Assembly: GCF_014284235.1 (NCBI RefSeq) | Contig: NZ_JACOGD010000010.1 | Location: 1 to 64,000 of the forward strand | DNA length: 64,000 bases | Source of the DNA: Cognatundibacterium curvum | GTDB lineage: Bacteria; Pseudomonadota; Gammaproteobacteria; Burkholderiales; Burkholderiaceae_D | Direction: 5' to 3' | Shown: piece by piece, positions 44,942 through 53,398 of the stretch | How positions within the stretch are numbered: the stretch's first letter is position 1 | How the letters are laid out: each line of letters opens with the position of its first letter | Program-made: the position numbers and the translations under genes | Notes under the pieces: model-generated | Told to the model about the DNA's origin: nothing | Seen by the model: the letters and a program-made list of their open reading frames with translations, nothing else | Database searches by the model: none

Positions 44942-46627
44942 ATGCGCCTGCCGTCCCGCCTGCTGGGCTGTCTGTTGCTGTTGACTTTACCCTGCGGCCA
45001 CGTATTGGCTGCGGAAGAAAAGACCGATCTGGAGCTGATCAACCGCTTGCGTGATGAGGCGCTCAATCATCCCAAAGCCCATGAACACCTTGGGGTTCTG
45101 ACCGATGAGATAGGCGCACGCCTGACTGGTTCAGCCGGGCTAAAGAAGGCGGCAGACTGGAGTCAGGCGCAATTACGTACCTGGGGTTTGCAAAATGTGC
45201 ATACCGAGAGCTTTGCGCCATTCGGGCTGGGCTGGTCCTATCAACATGCCAGCCTGCGTATGCTGAGCCCTATGCCGCTCGATTTGCTGGCGATTCCTAA
45301 AGCCTGGACGCCGGGTACCCAGGGTGTGCAGCATGGTCGTGCGGTGATCGCCAGACTCAGCAGCGAAGAAGATTTGCAAAAGTGGAAGGGCAAGCTCAGT
45401 GAGGCATTGGTATTGCTGGATGAACCGGTCAGTTTCAAACCACATCTGACCGGTGATGCCAAACGCTACAGCATTCAGGAGCTGGAAGAACTGCAAAAAA
45501 TGGAGCTGGAACCAGTTGTAACCCGTCGTGCTGATCCGCAGACCGTTCAGAAGCAGCAGCAATTCCAGAAAAAACTGCAAAGCTTTCTGAGTGCAGAAAA
45601 AGTGATCGCAACCCTGCATGTATCGCGCGGCGAAGACGGTACCGTATTTGTACAGAGTGGTGGTTCGTACAAGGTGGGTGAATCGGCGCAGATTCCGGCG
45701 CTGGTGCTGGCGAGTGAAGCCTATAACCGGCTGTACCGTTTGCTGGAAAAAAAGAAGTCGGTCGAGCTGGAGGTGCAGGTCGATGCGCGTTTTGAAGATG
45801 AGGATGCGCAGGCAGCCGTGAATGTGATTGCCGACATCCCGGGCAGCGATAAAAAAGACGAAATCGTGATGCTGGGGGCGCATCTGGATTCCTGGCATGG
45901 CGCCACCGGTGCGACCGATAATGCGGCAGGTGTCGCGGTAATGATGGAAGCCGTGCGCTTGCTTAAAGAGTCAGGCTTGAAGCCACGCCGCACCATACGT
46001 CTTGCCTTGTGGGGTGGCGAGGAGCAGGGTTTGCTCGGTTCACGTGCCTATGTGCAGCAATGGGTGGCCGCGCGCCCGGAAAGCACAGATCCGGCTGAAA
46101 AAAGCCTGCCTGTATTTTTGCGTAAATCTGGCGGGCCACTGCAGGTAAAGCCGCAGCATGGAAAGATTTCCGCTTACTTCAATCTCGATAATGGGGCCGG
46201 CAAAATCCGTGGCATCTATGCCGAAAACAATGTGGCGGTGAAACCGGTATTTGATGCCTGGCTGGCGCCGTTCGCCGATCTGGGCGCGAACACCACCACC
46301 TTGCGCAAGACTGGCAGCACCGACCATGTGAGTTTCGACAGCGTGGGCGTACCGGGTTTTCAGTTTATTCAGGATCAGATGGATTACATGACTCGTACCC
46401 ATCATTCAAATATCGATGTGTACGACAAAGTACAAAAATCCGACCTGAGTCAGGCCGCGCTGATTGTGGCCAGCTTCGTAGCGCACGCTGCCAACCGCAA
46501 TGAATTGTTGCCGCGCAAACCGATGCCGAAAGATCCACCTAAAGATGCAGCTAAGGATGCAAGTAAAGAAGCAAATAAGGATGCCGCCAAAGACGCGACT
46601 GAAAACAAAGCTGAAAGCCTGAAATAA
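44942..46627 (+). CDS. Secreted M28-family aminopeptidase / carboxypeptidase Q-like
   Basis: The 561-residue precursor has a signal peptide (about 1-22, HVLA-AEE). A co-catalytic zinc peptidase domain of M28 type includes a PA-type insert (about 120-290). Metal and catalytic residues lie in GAHLDSWHGATGATDNAAG (about 311-329), WGGEEQG (near 357) and the late TDHVSFDS. It probably cuts dipeptides or short peptides in the periplasm. The C-terminus ends in a low-complexity tail with repeated KDA/KEA units. A good ribosome-binding site precedes the ATG at 44942. It runs in the same direction as the next gene, 78 bases away. Confidence 0.9.
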   Translation: MRLPSRLLGCLLLLTLPCGHVLAAEEKTDLELINRLRDEALNHPKAHEHLGVLTDEIGARLTGSAGLKKAADWSQAQLRTWGLQNVHTESFAPFGLGWSYQHASLRMLSPMPLDLLAIPKAWTPGTQGVQHGRAVIARLSSEEDLQKWKGKLSEALVLLDEPVSFKPHLTGDAKRYSIQELEELQKMELEPVVTRRADPQTVQKQQQFQKKLQSFLSAEKVIATLHVSRGEDGTVFVQSGGSYKVGESAQIPALVLASEAYNRLYRLLEKKKSVELEVQVDARFEDEDAQAAVNVIADIPGSDKKDEIVMLGAHLDSWHGATGATDNAAGVAVMMEAVRLLKESGLKPRRTIRLALWGGEEQGLLGSRAYVQQWVAARPESTDPAEKSLPVFLRKSGGPLQVKPQHGKISAYFNLDNGAGKIRGIYAENNVAVKPVFDAWLAPFADLGANTTTLRKTGSTDHVSFDSVGVPGFQFIQDQMDYMTRTHHSNIDVYDKVQKSDLSQAALIVASFVAHAANRNELLPRKPMPKDPPKDAAKDASKEANKDAAKDATENKAESLK

Positions 46628-46705
46628 AGTGGCTGGCGCTGGCATACAATGCAGGCTGGTGTTTTCCAGAATTTTTCAGCATTTTTTTCAGAATAGGACT
46701 TGGTC

Positions 46706-47227
46706 ATGACAGATACAGCAAATACGCCTGTGCCGGATACGCTGGAAGACATGCTGCCGGTCGGTATGATCAGTAGCGGCGGCAGCGTGGCAGCCGCGAT
46801 GGCCAGTGTGGCGCAGGCTAAGCGTGGCTTGCCCGGCTGGGAAGCATTTCACTATGAAAGAGTGGCGCCGCTGGAGTATGAAATCACCGGCGGTATCGCA
46901 GTCAATATCGCCGGGGTCAAAAAATTCCAGGGCGAACACGATACGGTACAGATCACGGAAACTGAGATACTGAATGCGCTGCGCGCAGCCCAGCATCCGG
47001 CGCAGGCTGATGTGATGAGCTTGCTGGAGCAGGATTTGCTGGCAGCCGATATTGGCCACAGCCGGACTGCGCAGGCTGGCCATCAGCCTAAGTTTTTGAA
47101 AGTGGTGTTTGCACTGCCTGAAGATGAAGCCGGACGCCAGCGCCTGCTGCAGGCCTTTCAATTGCAGGCCAGCTTCTTCGGCGCCAGGGTACAGGCCTGT
47201 TCCCTGCATGATCATCATCCGGTGTGA
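46706..47227 (+). CDS. Unknown cytoplasmic protein, first gene of a three-gene set
   Basis: The 173-residue protein belongs to no family I recognise. It is soluble, with no signal peptide. It has a glycine- and alanine-rich SSGGSVAAAMASVAQAK stretch (about 23-39), then GWEAFHYERVAPLEYEITGG and a charged C-terminal half ending in SLHDHHPV. AGGA precedes the ATG at 46706. Its TGA stop overlaps the ATG of the GH16 gene by one base (TGATG), which suggests coupling to that gene. The sequence alone gives no function. Confidence 0.75.
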   Translation: MTDTANTPVPDTLEDMLPVGMISSGGSVAAAMASVAQAKRGLPGWEAFHYERVAPLEYEITGGIAVNIAGVKKFQGEHDTVQITETEILNALRAAQHPAQADVMSLLEQDLLAADIGHSRTAQAGHQPKFLKVVFALPEDEAGRQRLLQAFQLQASFFGARVQACSLHDHHPV

Positions 47228-48036
47228 TGATGAAGCATTACATCTCTGCGCGAATTGCCGCACCTGTGCTGGGTGCTTTGCTGCCTGTGCTGCTCTATTG
47301 CAGCACAGCGCAGGCCGCGCCGCCAGATGGCTATCAGTTGGTCTGGCAAGATCTGTTTCAGGGGAGTCAGCTCGATCTGAGCCGCTGGACGCCAGCTACC
47401 TATCTGCGCGATGCGGCACAGCTGACGGCAGACGCAGTCAGCGTGGATGCGCAGGGCTTGCATATACGCACTTACAGCGGGCAGGGTCAGCATTACAGCG
47501 GTTTTTTGAGCACAGCCGGTAAGTATAGTTTTCGTTATGGCTATACTGAGTCGCGCATCCGTTTTCAGGATGCACCGGGCGGACATTGCGCATTCTGGCT
47601 GCAGTCACCCACGCTGGGAAAATGGACAGGCGACCCGCAACGCTCCGGGGTAGAGATAGACATCATCGAGCACAGACTGACTGATATGAAGGGCAAGGAC
47701 GTGAGCCAGCTGGCTTCGTTTAACCTGCACTGGGACGGCTACCGCGAACAGCATCAGCACATCGGTGACAAATGGCTGTCGCCTGTGTCACTCGATGGCA
47801 GCTGGCATACCTATGGCTTATTGTGGACACCGCAGGAATACGTGTTTTACGTCGATGGCACAGAACGCTGGCGTACCACACAGGCTATTTCACAGGTGGC
47901 CCAGGAAATCCGCCTGACCTGTGAACTGAAAGACCGTGGCTGGGCCGGTCCCTTGCTGCAACAAGGCTATGGCACGCGCGAACAAAGTCCGTATCGTATG
48001 GATGTGGAATGGGTCAAGGTCTGGCAGCAGCCATAA
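47227..48036 (+). CDS. Secreted GH16-family beta-glucanase-like protein
   Basis: The 269-residue precursor has a signal peptide (about 1-31, AQA-APP). The GH16 jelly-roll domain follows: LVWQDLFQGSQLDLSRW at the start, the catalytic EIDIIE (near 142-147, nucleophile and acid Glu), and SWHTYGLLWTPQEYVFYVDG. It should cut beta-1,3- or beta-1,3/1,4-glucans, agar or related galactans; the exact polymer is unclear. Its start overlaps the stop of the preceding gene. A cell-wall-type NlpC/P60-like gene follows after 37 bases, so the three may be one operon. Confidence 0.9.
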   Translation: MMKHYISARIAAPVLGALLPVLLYCSTAQAAPPDGYQLVWQDLFQGSQLDLSRWTPATYLRDAAQLTADAVSVDAQGLHIRTYSGQGQHYSGFLSTAGKYSFRYGYTESRIRFQDAPGGHCAFWLQSPTLGKWTGDPQRSGVEIDIIEHRLTDMKGKDVSQLASFNLHWDGYREQHQHIGDKWLSPVSLDGSWHTYGLLWTPQEYVFYVDGTERWRTTQAISQVAQEIRLTCELKDRGWAGPLLQQGYGTREQSPYRMDVEWVKVWQQP

Positions 48037-48073
48037 ACCTGGTGCCGCAGCGAACACAATTCGGAGAACAGCC

Positions 48074-48937
48074 ATGCAGAATACATCAATGTGCAAACCT
48101 GCTTCGTTAGCTGGAATTTTTGTGCTGCTATTTTGTTGCAGCGGCCAGGCACAGGCCGACCAGGCGGCCGACACCTATGCGTTGGCTGAGCGTATCCTGG
48201 CTCAGCTCAGCGATACCCGCTACACCCATCGCGGCCAGGCTGGCGCAGCCGCGCAGCCCGACATCGTGCAGCAGCAGGATGGCAGTTACCGGGTAGTTAC
48301 CGATTGTTCAGGCTGGGTCAGCTATGTACTCAGCCGCACCGCGCCGCAGTCTATGTCAGCAATCCGCCAGTTCGCGCAACAATTGAAGGACAGGCAGAAA
48401 TGGCCTCAGGCTTATGTGTATCAGCAGTTTTTTGCTGGTTTAGGCAGCGGCACGGCGCAGGGCTGGCAAGGTGTGCGCGATCTGCGTGAGTTGCGTGCCG
48501 GTGATGTGGTCAGCTGGTGTCTGAATCAGCATTGCATGAATGCACCGCCAGATGGCGTGCAGGCAGCGGATACCGGCCATGTGATGATCGCAGCCGGTCC
48601 GCTGCAGACCCTGGATGCAGCTGCATTGGCGCAGTTACAGGTGCTGCTGCAGCGTAAGCAATCCAGTCTGCCACCGGCCACGGCGCAAGTCTGGCAAATG
48701 CCGGTGATCGATGCATCAACGCTGCCCCATTATGCAGACAGCAGTCGCTCAACAGCGGCAGGGACGTCGGGTTTAGGACGCGGCAATATTTATGTCGCAT
48801 TGGATGAAGCCGGGCAAGCCTTGGGTGTGCAGTTTCCCGGTGGGGCATTCCGCTATACCTATCGCGGGCCGGATGGCAGACAGCACACCTTGCATGTGAA
48901 TGCGGCGCGGCCTTTTGCAAATACACCGGGGCAGTAA
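48074..48937 (+). CDS. Secreted NlpC/P60- or CHAP-like cysteine hydrolase
   Basis: The 287-residue precursor has a signal peptide (about 1-29, QAQA-DQ). The core has a cysteine in VVTDCSGWVSYVL (near 79), matching the DCSG motif of NlpC/P60 peptidases. GDVVSW and a histidine in DTGHVMIA (near 170) follow. Such enzymes cut peptide bonds in peptidoglycan or other amide bonds. A C-terminal beta-rich segment (GRGNIYVALDEAGQALGV) is not recognised. GGAGAA precedes the ATG. It is downstream of, and probably in an operon with, the GH16 gene. Confidence 0.8.
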   Translation: MQNTSMCKPASLAGIFVLLFCCSGQAQADQAADTYALAERILAQLSDTRYTHRGQAGAAAQPDIVQQQDGSYRVVTDCSGWVSYVLSRTAPQSMSAIRQFAQQLKDRQKWPQAYVYQQFFAGLGSGTAQGWQGVRDLRELRAGDVVSWCLNQHCMNAPPDGVQAADTGHVMIAAGPLQTLDAAALAQLQVLLQRKQSSLPPATAQVWQMPVIDASTLPHYADSSRSTAAGTSGLGRGNIYVALDEAGQALGVQFPGGAFRYTYRGPDGRQHTLHVNAARPFANTPGQ

Positions 48938-48979
48938 GCTGGCGTTGGCCGTGTTCAAACAGCCAGCATTACATCAGAC

Positions 48980-49456
48980 TCAGGGTAAAACCACTGAAAA
49001 ACCGCCCGCCACTTCACGGAACATGCCGGCATGCCCTTTGGCATAAGAAAAGGGGGTGACCACGATCAGATTGACGATTTTGCGCTGACTTACAAAGCCC
49101 AGAAAGCCAAAGAAATTTTTGCCGGGCAGACTGCCTTCATATACCACTTCATAGCCATTACCGCCCGCATTCGGACCTATGTGTTCCTCGACAAACTGCA
49201 GATCCGGTACTTCATTACTTTGCATCATGTCCTGAATGCCGCGTACATGCGCGAATTTGCGCGCTTCCATCAGTGACTTGGCGACACTTTCGATTATATT
49301 CTTAGGAATATCCATCGCTTCCATACTGAGCGCCAGCGAGGTGCCGGTTTCCGGGCAAAACAATTGCAGCCTGCCGTCATCGCTTTGATTTGGGATTTTT
49401 TCCCAGTGCCGGTCAGAGATAAAAGTAAATTCTTTATGCGCCCAACGATTTGCCAT
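48980..49456 (-). CDS. Unknown protein, 158 residues
   Basis: This is a soluble 158-residue protein with no signal peptide. It has the pattern KEFTFISDRHWEKIPN at the start, a middle helix (IIESVAKSLMEARKF) and a beta-rich end with VVYEGSLPGKNFFGFLG. The layout recalls DcrB-like or DUF1795-type small folds, but I cannot place it firmly. It is monocistronic and convergent with the NlpC-like gene. Function unknown. Confidence 0.75.
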   Translation of the reverse strand: MANRWAHKEFTFISDRHWEKIPNQSDDGRLQLFCPETGTSLALSMEAMDIPKNIIESVAKSLMEARKFAHVRGIQDMMQSNEVPDLQFVEEHIGPNAGGNGYEVVYEGSLPGKNFFGFLGFVSQRKIVNLIVVTPFSYAKGHAGMFREVAGGFSVVLP

Positions 49457-49811
49457 CTGTGTTTCTCCGTATCGGCATCAGTCTGTGCTGATGCGCTGCT
49501 GTTCTCAAGGTAGCCGCCACTGCATCACGTGCCTGATTGTGCCTGATTCAGGCCAGCGGATTGCAAGGCGGGACAGGCATTCTGCCGTATTTCTGCGACT
49601 TAGGGAACGGTGACGGAGCCGGTGCGGTAAAAACCTGGTCAGTGTTGGCAAAATGAAGCCACCTCCTGATTGCGTCACTGATGATTTCAGTGATTTTTTT
49701 ATTTTCAATTTAAATATCTTTTTATACGCGTGGCTGTGACCGGATGGCTAAAATACCAGGTCAACCGTAAGCCATGTCTGTCGTATCCCATGTTCCCGAA
49801 TCAGGTCATCC
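49457..49811. other. Intergenic region before the S9 peptidase
   Basis: About 355 bases lie between divergent genes. The part near 49680-49730 is A+T-rich and could hold promoters. No coding frame or strong repeat is seen. Confidence 0.4.
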
Positions 49812-51809
49812 ATGATTAAGCTGCTTTCTTTAAAACACATGATAATGTTTGTATGCCTTATCTCTGGCGGATTATGTTTTTCACCGTCTTATGCGGCGCA
49901 TGAAACCCCGCCCTCCCGTCAAGACATCTTTGAGAGCAGGTTTGCAGGCAGGCCAGCAGTGAACCAAACAGGAGACCTGGTCGCAGTAGCCGGGCTGAAA
50001 GGCGCAACGGTGATTAGTCTGTTAGATCTGGCCTCTGCCAACTATGATCAGGTGCTCGATATAGATGGAATTTCTCAACTCTATTGGTACCGCTGGTCCA
50101 ACAGGGACAGCCACGTATTAGTCATCTCTTGCAAGCGAAATCAGCGCGATGTGATGATCGAATTCGATACCTTGAATAAAAAAATCCATCCGCTTAGCGC
50201 TACGGATGAAGAGCAAACCGGCAGTTTTTCTACGTATAAAAATAATTACGCATTTACTTATGACCGCTTCTGGAATAAATCCCAAAATCTGCTCAGCGAA
50301 ATTTCCGCAGACGGTACACGCATACCCGTGCCGGACAGACGTAATTTATTTCAGGCTGACCGGCAACAAGATGGCTTTATCCATGTCGCTTTCCAGGCCG
50401 GGCAAATCGTCTGGACTTTCGGTATGGAGCAAGGCAGGCAAACTCAGCTAAAAATTAATGCAATGGATCAACGGCAGGGAAGTGGCCTGATCTCCATTGC
50501 CTCTGGCAAGAGTGCAGCCTATTTTCTTTCATCGGTGGATGCAGACACATTAGGCTTAATTGAAGTCAATCTCAAAAATGGTGGGCGGAAAATACTGGCA
50601 CAAGAAGGCGCTGATATTAAAAAAGTCATCTTACATCCCGACACCGCTGTGCCAGATATCATCGAATATGAAAACTTTGAGCCGATGGTAAAAGTACTGG
50701 ATAAAGCTGTCGCTGACGATATCGCATTTCTCTCAGCTCAGGGCTTAGGGCCGCCGGGCATCGTTGACCGGTCACCTAAGGATTTATTTTGGATAGTCAA
50801 ATATGAATTTGGAAACGGTATTCCCGTTTTCTATGTCTACGACCGGCGAAATAAAATCATAAAAAGCATCGTGACCGGTCAGGCGACTACGATCGGTACG
50901 AATGAAATTGCGCATGAAACTGCGAAGGAAACAGCGAAGCGGATGCAAGGTTTTTCCATTGCACGCGCTGGCGAACCGGCTTTGTCCGGCTATGTGGCAC
51001 TGCCGCGTGCAGGTCTTTGTCAGTCGGAAAAATGCCCTGCCGTATTGTTATTGCATGGCGGACCAGGTGAACGTGACTTCGCGGCTTACGATCGGGAGCG
51101 ATATTGGCTGACGAGTCGCGGCATGATCGTGATTAATGTCAACTATCGCGGATCGAGAGGCTTTGGGAAACAATTTGAAGCGCTGGACAAGCTACAGTGG
51201 GATAGTGGCATTCCAAAAGATGTGATGGACGCACTTCACTATGTATTGGCAAACTATCCGGTCGACCCCGGGCGCATCGCTTTGATCGGTACCAGTTTCA
51301 GCGGCTATCTGTCGTTCAATTTAATGGCCAGATCAAATCAGTTCAAATGCGCCATAGTCGATTCGGCAAGCGCAGACTTAGTACGTTTTTCGGAAGCCCG
51401 TTACGCGACCTACGGAGAACATTCCGATTTACTGAGCAGAATTGGTGACCCGCGTCTGCCTGAGGAAAGAGCACGCTTATTCAAGATGTCACCAGTTAGT
51501 AAACTGGATAAGCTGAAAGACGCGAAATTACTCCAGTTCCATGGCGGCAGCGATGCCGTAGTGGGCATGGATATCAATGCGGATTTTTCTCCGGCGCTGC
51601 TCAAAGCGAATCCCAATTACACCTTCGTCTATCTGCCTGACGCAAGTCATGGCTTACCGGAAGCACGACAAGCATATCATGCGATATCCGAGTTATTTTT
51701 AGCCGATTGCCTGAATATACGGGCTCAGAATTTAGATGTGAAAGAGAGAAATTTGTTAGACGGGCTCATGATCTATGGGCGTAAATTGTTTTTGTCCACA
51801 GCGTATTGA
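49812..51809 (+). CDS. Exported S9-family (prolyl oligopeptidase type) peptidase
   Basis: The 665-residue precursor has a signal peptide (about 1-28, SYA-AH). An N-terminal beta-propeller-like region (about 40-370) and a C-terminal alpha/beta hydrolase domain follow. The nucleophile Ser is in GTSFSGYL (near 495), the Asp in GGSDAVVG (near 580) and the His in DASHGLPEA (near 615). It should cleave short peptides in the periplasm or outside. Composition is somewhat richer in A+T than the housekeeping genes, as are the two genes that follow. Confidence 0.9.
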   Translation: MIKLLSLKHMIMFVCLISGGLCFSPSYAAHETPPSRQDIFESRFAGRPAVNQTGDLVAVAGLKGATVISLLDLASANYDQVLDIDGISQLYWYRWSNRDSHVLVISCKRNQRDVMIEFDTLNKKIHPLSATDEEQTGSFSTYKNNYAFTYDRFWNKSQNLLSEISADGTRIPVPDRRNLFQADRQQDGFIHVAFQAGQIVWTFGMEQGRQTQLKINAMDQRQGSGLISIASGKSAAYFLSSVDADTLGLIEVNLKNGGRKILAQEGADIKKVILHPDTAVPDIIEYENFEPMVKVLDKAVADDIAFLSAQGLGPPGIVDRSPKDLFWIVKYEFGNGIPVFYVYDRRNKIIKSIVTGQATTIGTNEIAHETAKETAKRMQGFSIARAGEPALSGYVALPRAGLCQSEKCPAVLLLHGGPGERDFAAYDRERYWLTSRGMIVINVNYRGSRGFGKQFEALDKLQWDSGIPKDVMDALHYVLANYPVDPGRIALIGTSFSGYLSFNLMARSNQFKCAIVDSASADLVRFSEARYATYGEHSDLLSRIGDPRLPEERARLFKMSPVSKLDKLKDAKLLQFHGGSDAVVGMDINADFSPALLKANPNYTFVYLPDASHGLPEARQAYHAISELFLADCLNIRAQNLDVKERNLLDGLMIYGRKLFLSTAY

Positions 51810-51924
51810 GGCTTTAGGGGTGAAAATTCGAGAAAATTGATACCAATCTCAGGGCGAACAATTTCGTGTATATGCCGAATTAGCCTATGATTTTTTGTAT
51901 TAAATCCTGTGTGAAAGGCATATT

Positions 51925-52380
51925 TTGACCATACGCGTTTGTCGGATCTATCTCCGTTACGATGACCCAAAAATTTCAACAGACATGGCTTTATCGTATG
52001 GCGGAATTGATACGTGGTTAGAAGGAAAAATTAAACAAATTAAAAGTCAGCTCAAGGGAACAGAGGCAAAAGGAGTTGATATTATTAATATTTTTTTATT
52101 GGAAAGTCAGCAAAATCATAGTCAGCTTGGGCAGTGGGTAAGAATCATTAATTCGTTTAACTATATGGAAATTATCGACCTTCAGTCATTTGTCGATACT
52201 GACCCATTAGTGAATGTACAGCGGTTTATATCGCTGGCATCTCAATTGATGTTAAATGCACCTTGGCCACAGGTACATGCTATCGGGAAGTTACTGGAAA
52301 AACCACTTGATAGGGCAGATCTCAATGCGCTCCAATTGTGTATGAACGCACATCAGGCGCAATGGCGTGTGACGGAGTAG
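51925..52380 (+). CDS. Unknown protein with TTG start
   Basis: The 151-residue soluble protein begins with TTG (TIRVCRIYLRYDDPKIS), with AAAGG eight bases before it. It is clearly A+T-rich compared with the genes at 40-48 kb. It has charged helices (WLEGKIKQIKSQLKG) and no known motif. It lies in the A+T-rich patch behind the S9 peptidase. The composition suggests later arrival by transfer. Function unknown. Confidence 0.65.
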   Translation: MTIRVCRIYLRYDDPKISTDMALSYGGIDTWLEGKIKQIKSQLKGTEAKGVDIINIFLLESQQNHSQLGQWVRIINSFNYMEIIDLQSFVDTDPLVNVQRFISLASQLMLNAPWPQVHAIGKLLEKPLDRADLNALQLCMNAHQAQWRVTE

Positions 52381-52543
52381 TATGCCCTGAAAGATGTAAC
52401 GCCGCCATCAAAGACTGAATTGGCATCATCAATTATCAGTTTTTATGTCTTTGCCAGCGAACCCTGAGACTTTATTAAATGATTCCCAAAAAATATAAAA
52501 TCTGTTTTCTGCTATTGAAGGAATTGGTTTCTGCTTACTTATA

Positions 52544-52993
52544 TTGTTTATTCTTTATAAGATGGTTTTTGACAGAGCACTCCCGGTTAGCGCTGAACAA
52601 AGAGGATTTCTGAAACATCAATTGGAGGAAATTATTGCGAAGTCCGTTTCTGATGGAGAGTGGAAGGGTAGGGGGCAGACAGGTCAGAACGGATTTATTC
52701 TGTTCGGAAATTATGATCTCTACAAACATATAAACCGGGATCCTGGCGTGTTGATAGAGGACATTTTGCGTGAACAAGGGTGGACTCAAATTTACTTTAG
52801 CAGTATTCAGAGAGATCCGTATGCCATATATTGCAATGGAGATTACAGCGCGACTATTACAAGATCCAGTGATGGTGATAGCTTGAATGTATCGCTTGCT
52901 TACCAAAAACGCATTTCAGACCCAGATGGATGTCAACATCACGCTGCAATCCGACGATTATTGCTAGAAAAAAATGAGCTGGGATTGCGCTAA
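52544..52993 (+). CDS. Unknown protein, probably with a frameshifted N-terminus
   Basis: The open frame can start at the TTG at 52544 (149 residues). However, in the same frame just upstream (from 52499) it already encodes SAIEGIGFCLLILFILYK, a good membrane helix, with no start codon. An ATG at 52479 (MIPKKYK) lies in another frame. One added A in the run at 52497-52500 would join the two as a normal membrane-anchored protein. The remainder is soluble with no known motif (QRGFLKHQLEEIIAK, WTQIYFSSIQRDPYAIYCNG). The gene may be broken or phase-variable, or there may be a sequencing error. It is A+T-rich. Confidence 0.6.
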   Translation: MFILYKMVFDRALPVSAEQRGFLKHQLEEIIAKSVSDGEWKGRGQTGQNGFILFGNYDLYKHINRDPGVLIEDILREQGWTQIYFSSIQRDPYAIYCNGDYSATITRSSDGDSLNVSLAYQKRISDPDGCQHHAAIRRLLLEKNELGLR

Positions 52994-53398
52994 TCAACGC
53001 GGTAATGTGTAAGTCGCATCACGATGCGCCGCATGGCGGCGTCAGTGATATGGGGGAAGCTGGAATCTCCCCGTCAGAAATACATTTAATACATTTGTTA
53101 AGCACCCAAACCACGCAAGTACCCAAGGTCCCGACATTTTTCTGTCAACCCCGGCAGTCTACGCGGCAAACATCCCCCAACGCACCGCAACATACCCTGC
53201 TGAAGCAGCAATAGCTCCCATATCCAGCGTTTTTGCTGCAGCACGGCATTGCGTCAACACAAATTCAGGGCGGAAAACGCTGTTTTTTTCATGGAAAAAA
53301 GCAAAGGTATTTGTCGCCTTTCGCAGTTTAGAGGATACTGGCGGCTGGCAATGAATTCGCAGTGATTTTCCCGTATCTTCCCACCCGAAGGAGAACGT
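52994..53398. other. Intergenic region before the glutamate dehydrogenase gene
   Basis: About 405 bases hold no convincing gene. A minus-strand open stretch runs through it but has no family character. The promoter of the dehydrogenase should lie in 53250-53390. CGAAGGAGAA lies just before its ATG. Confidence 0.4.
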
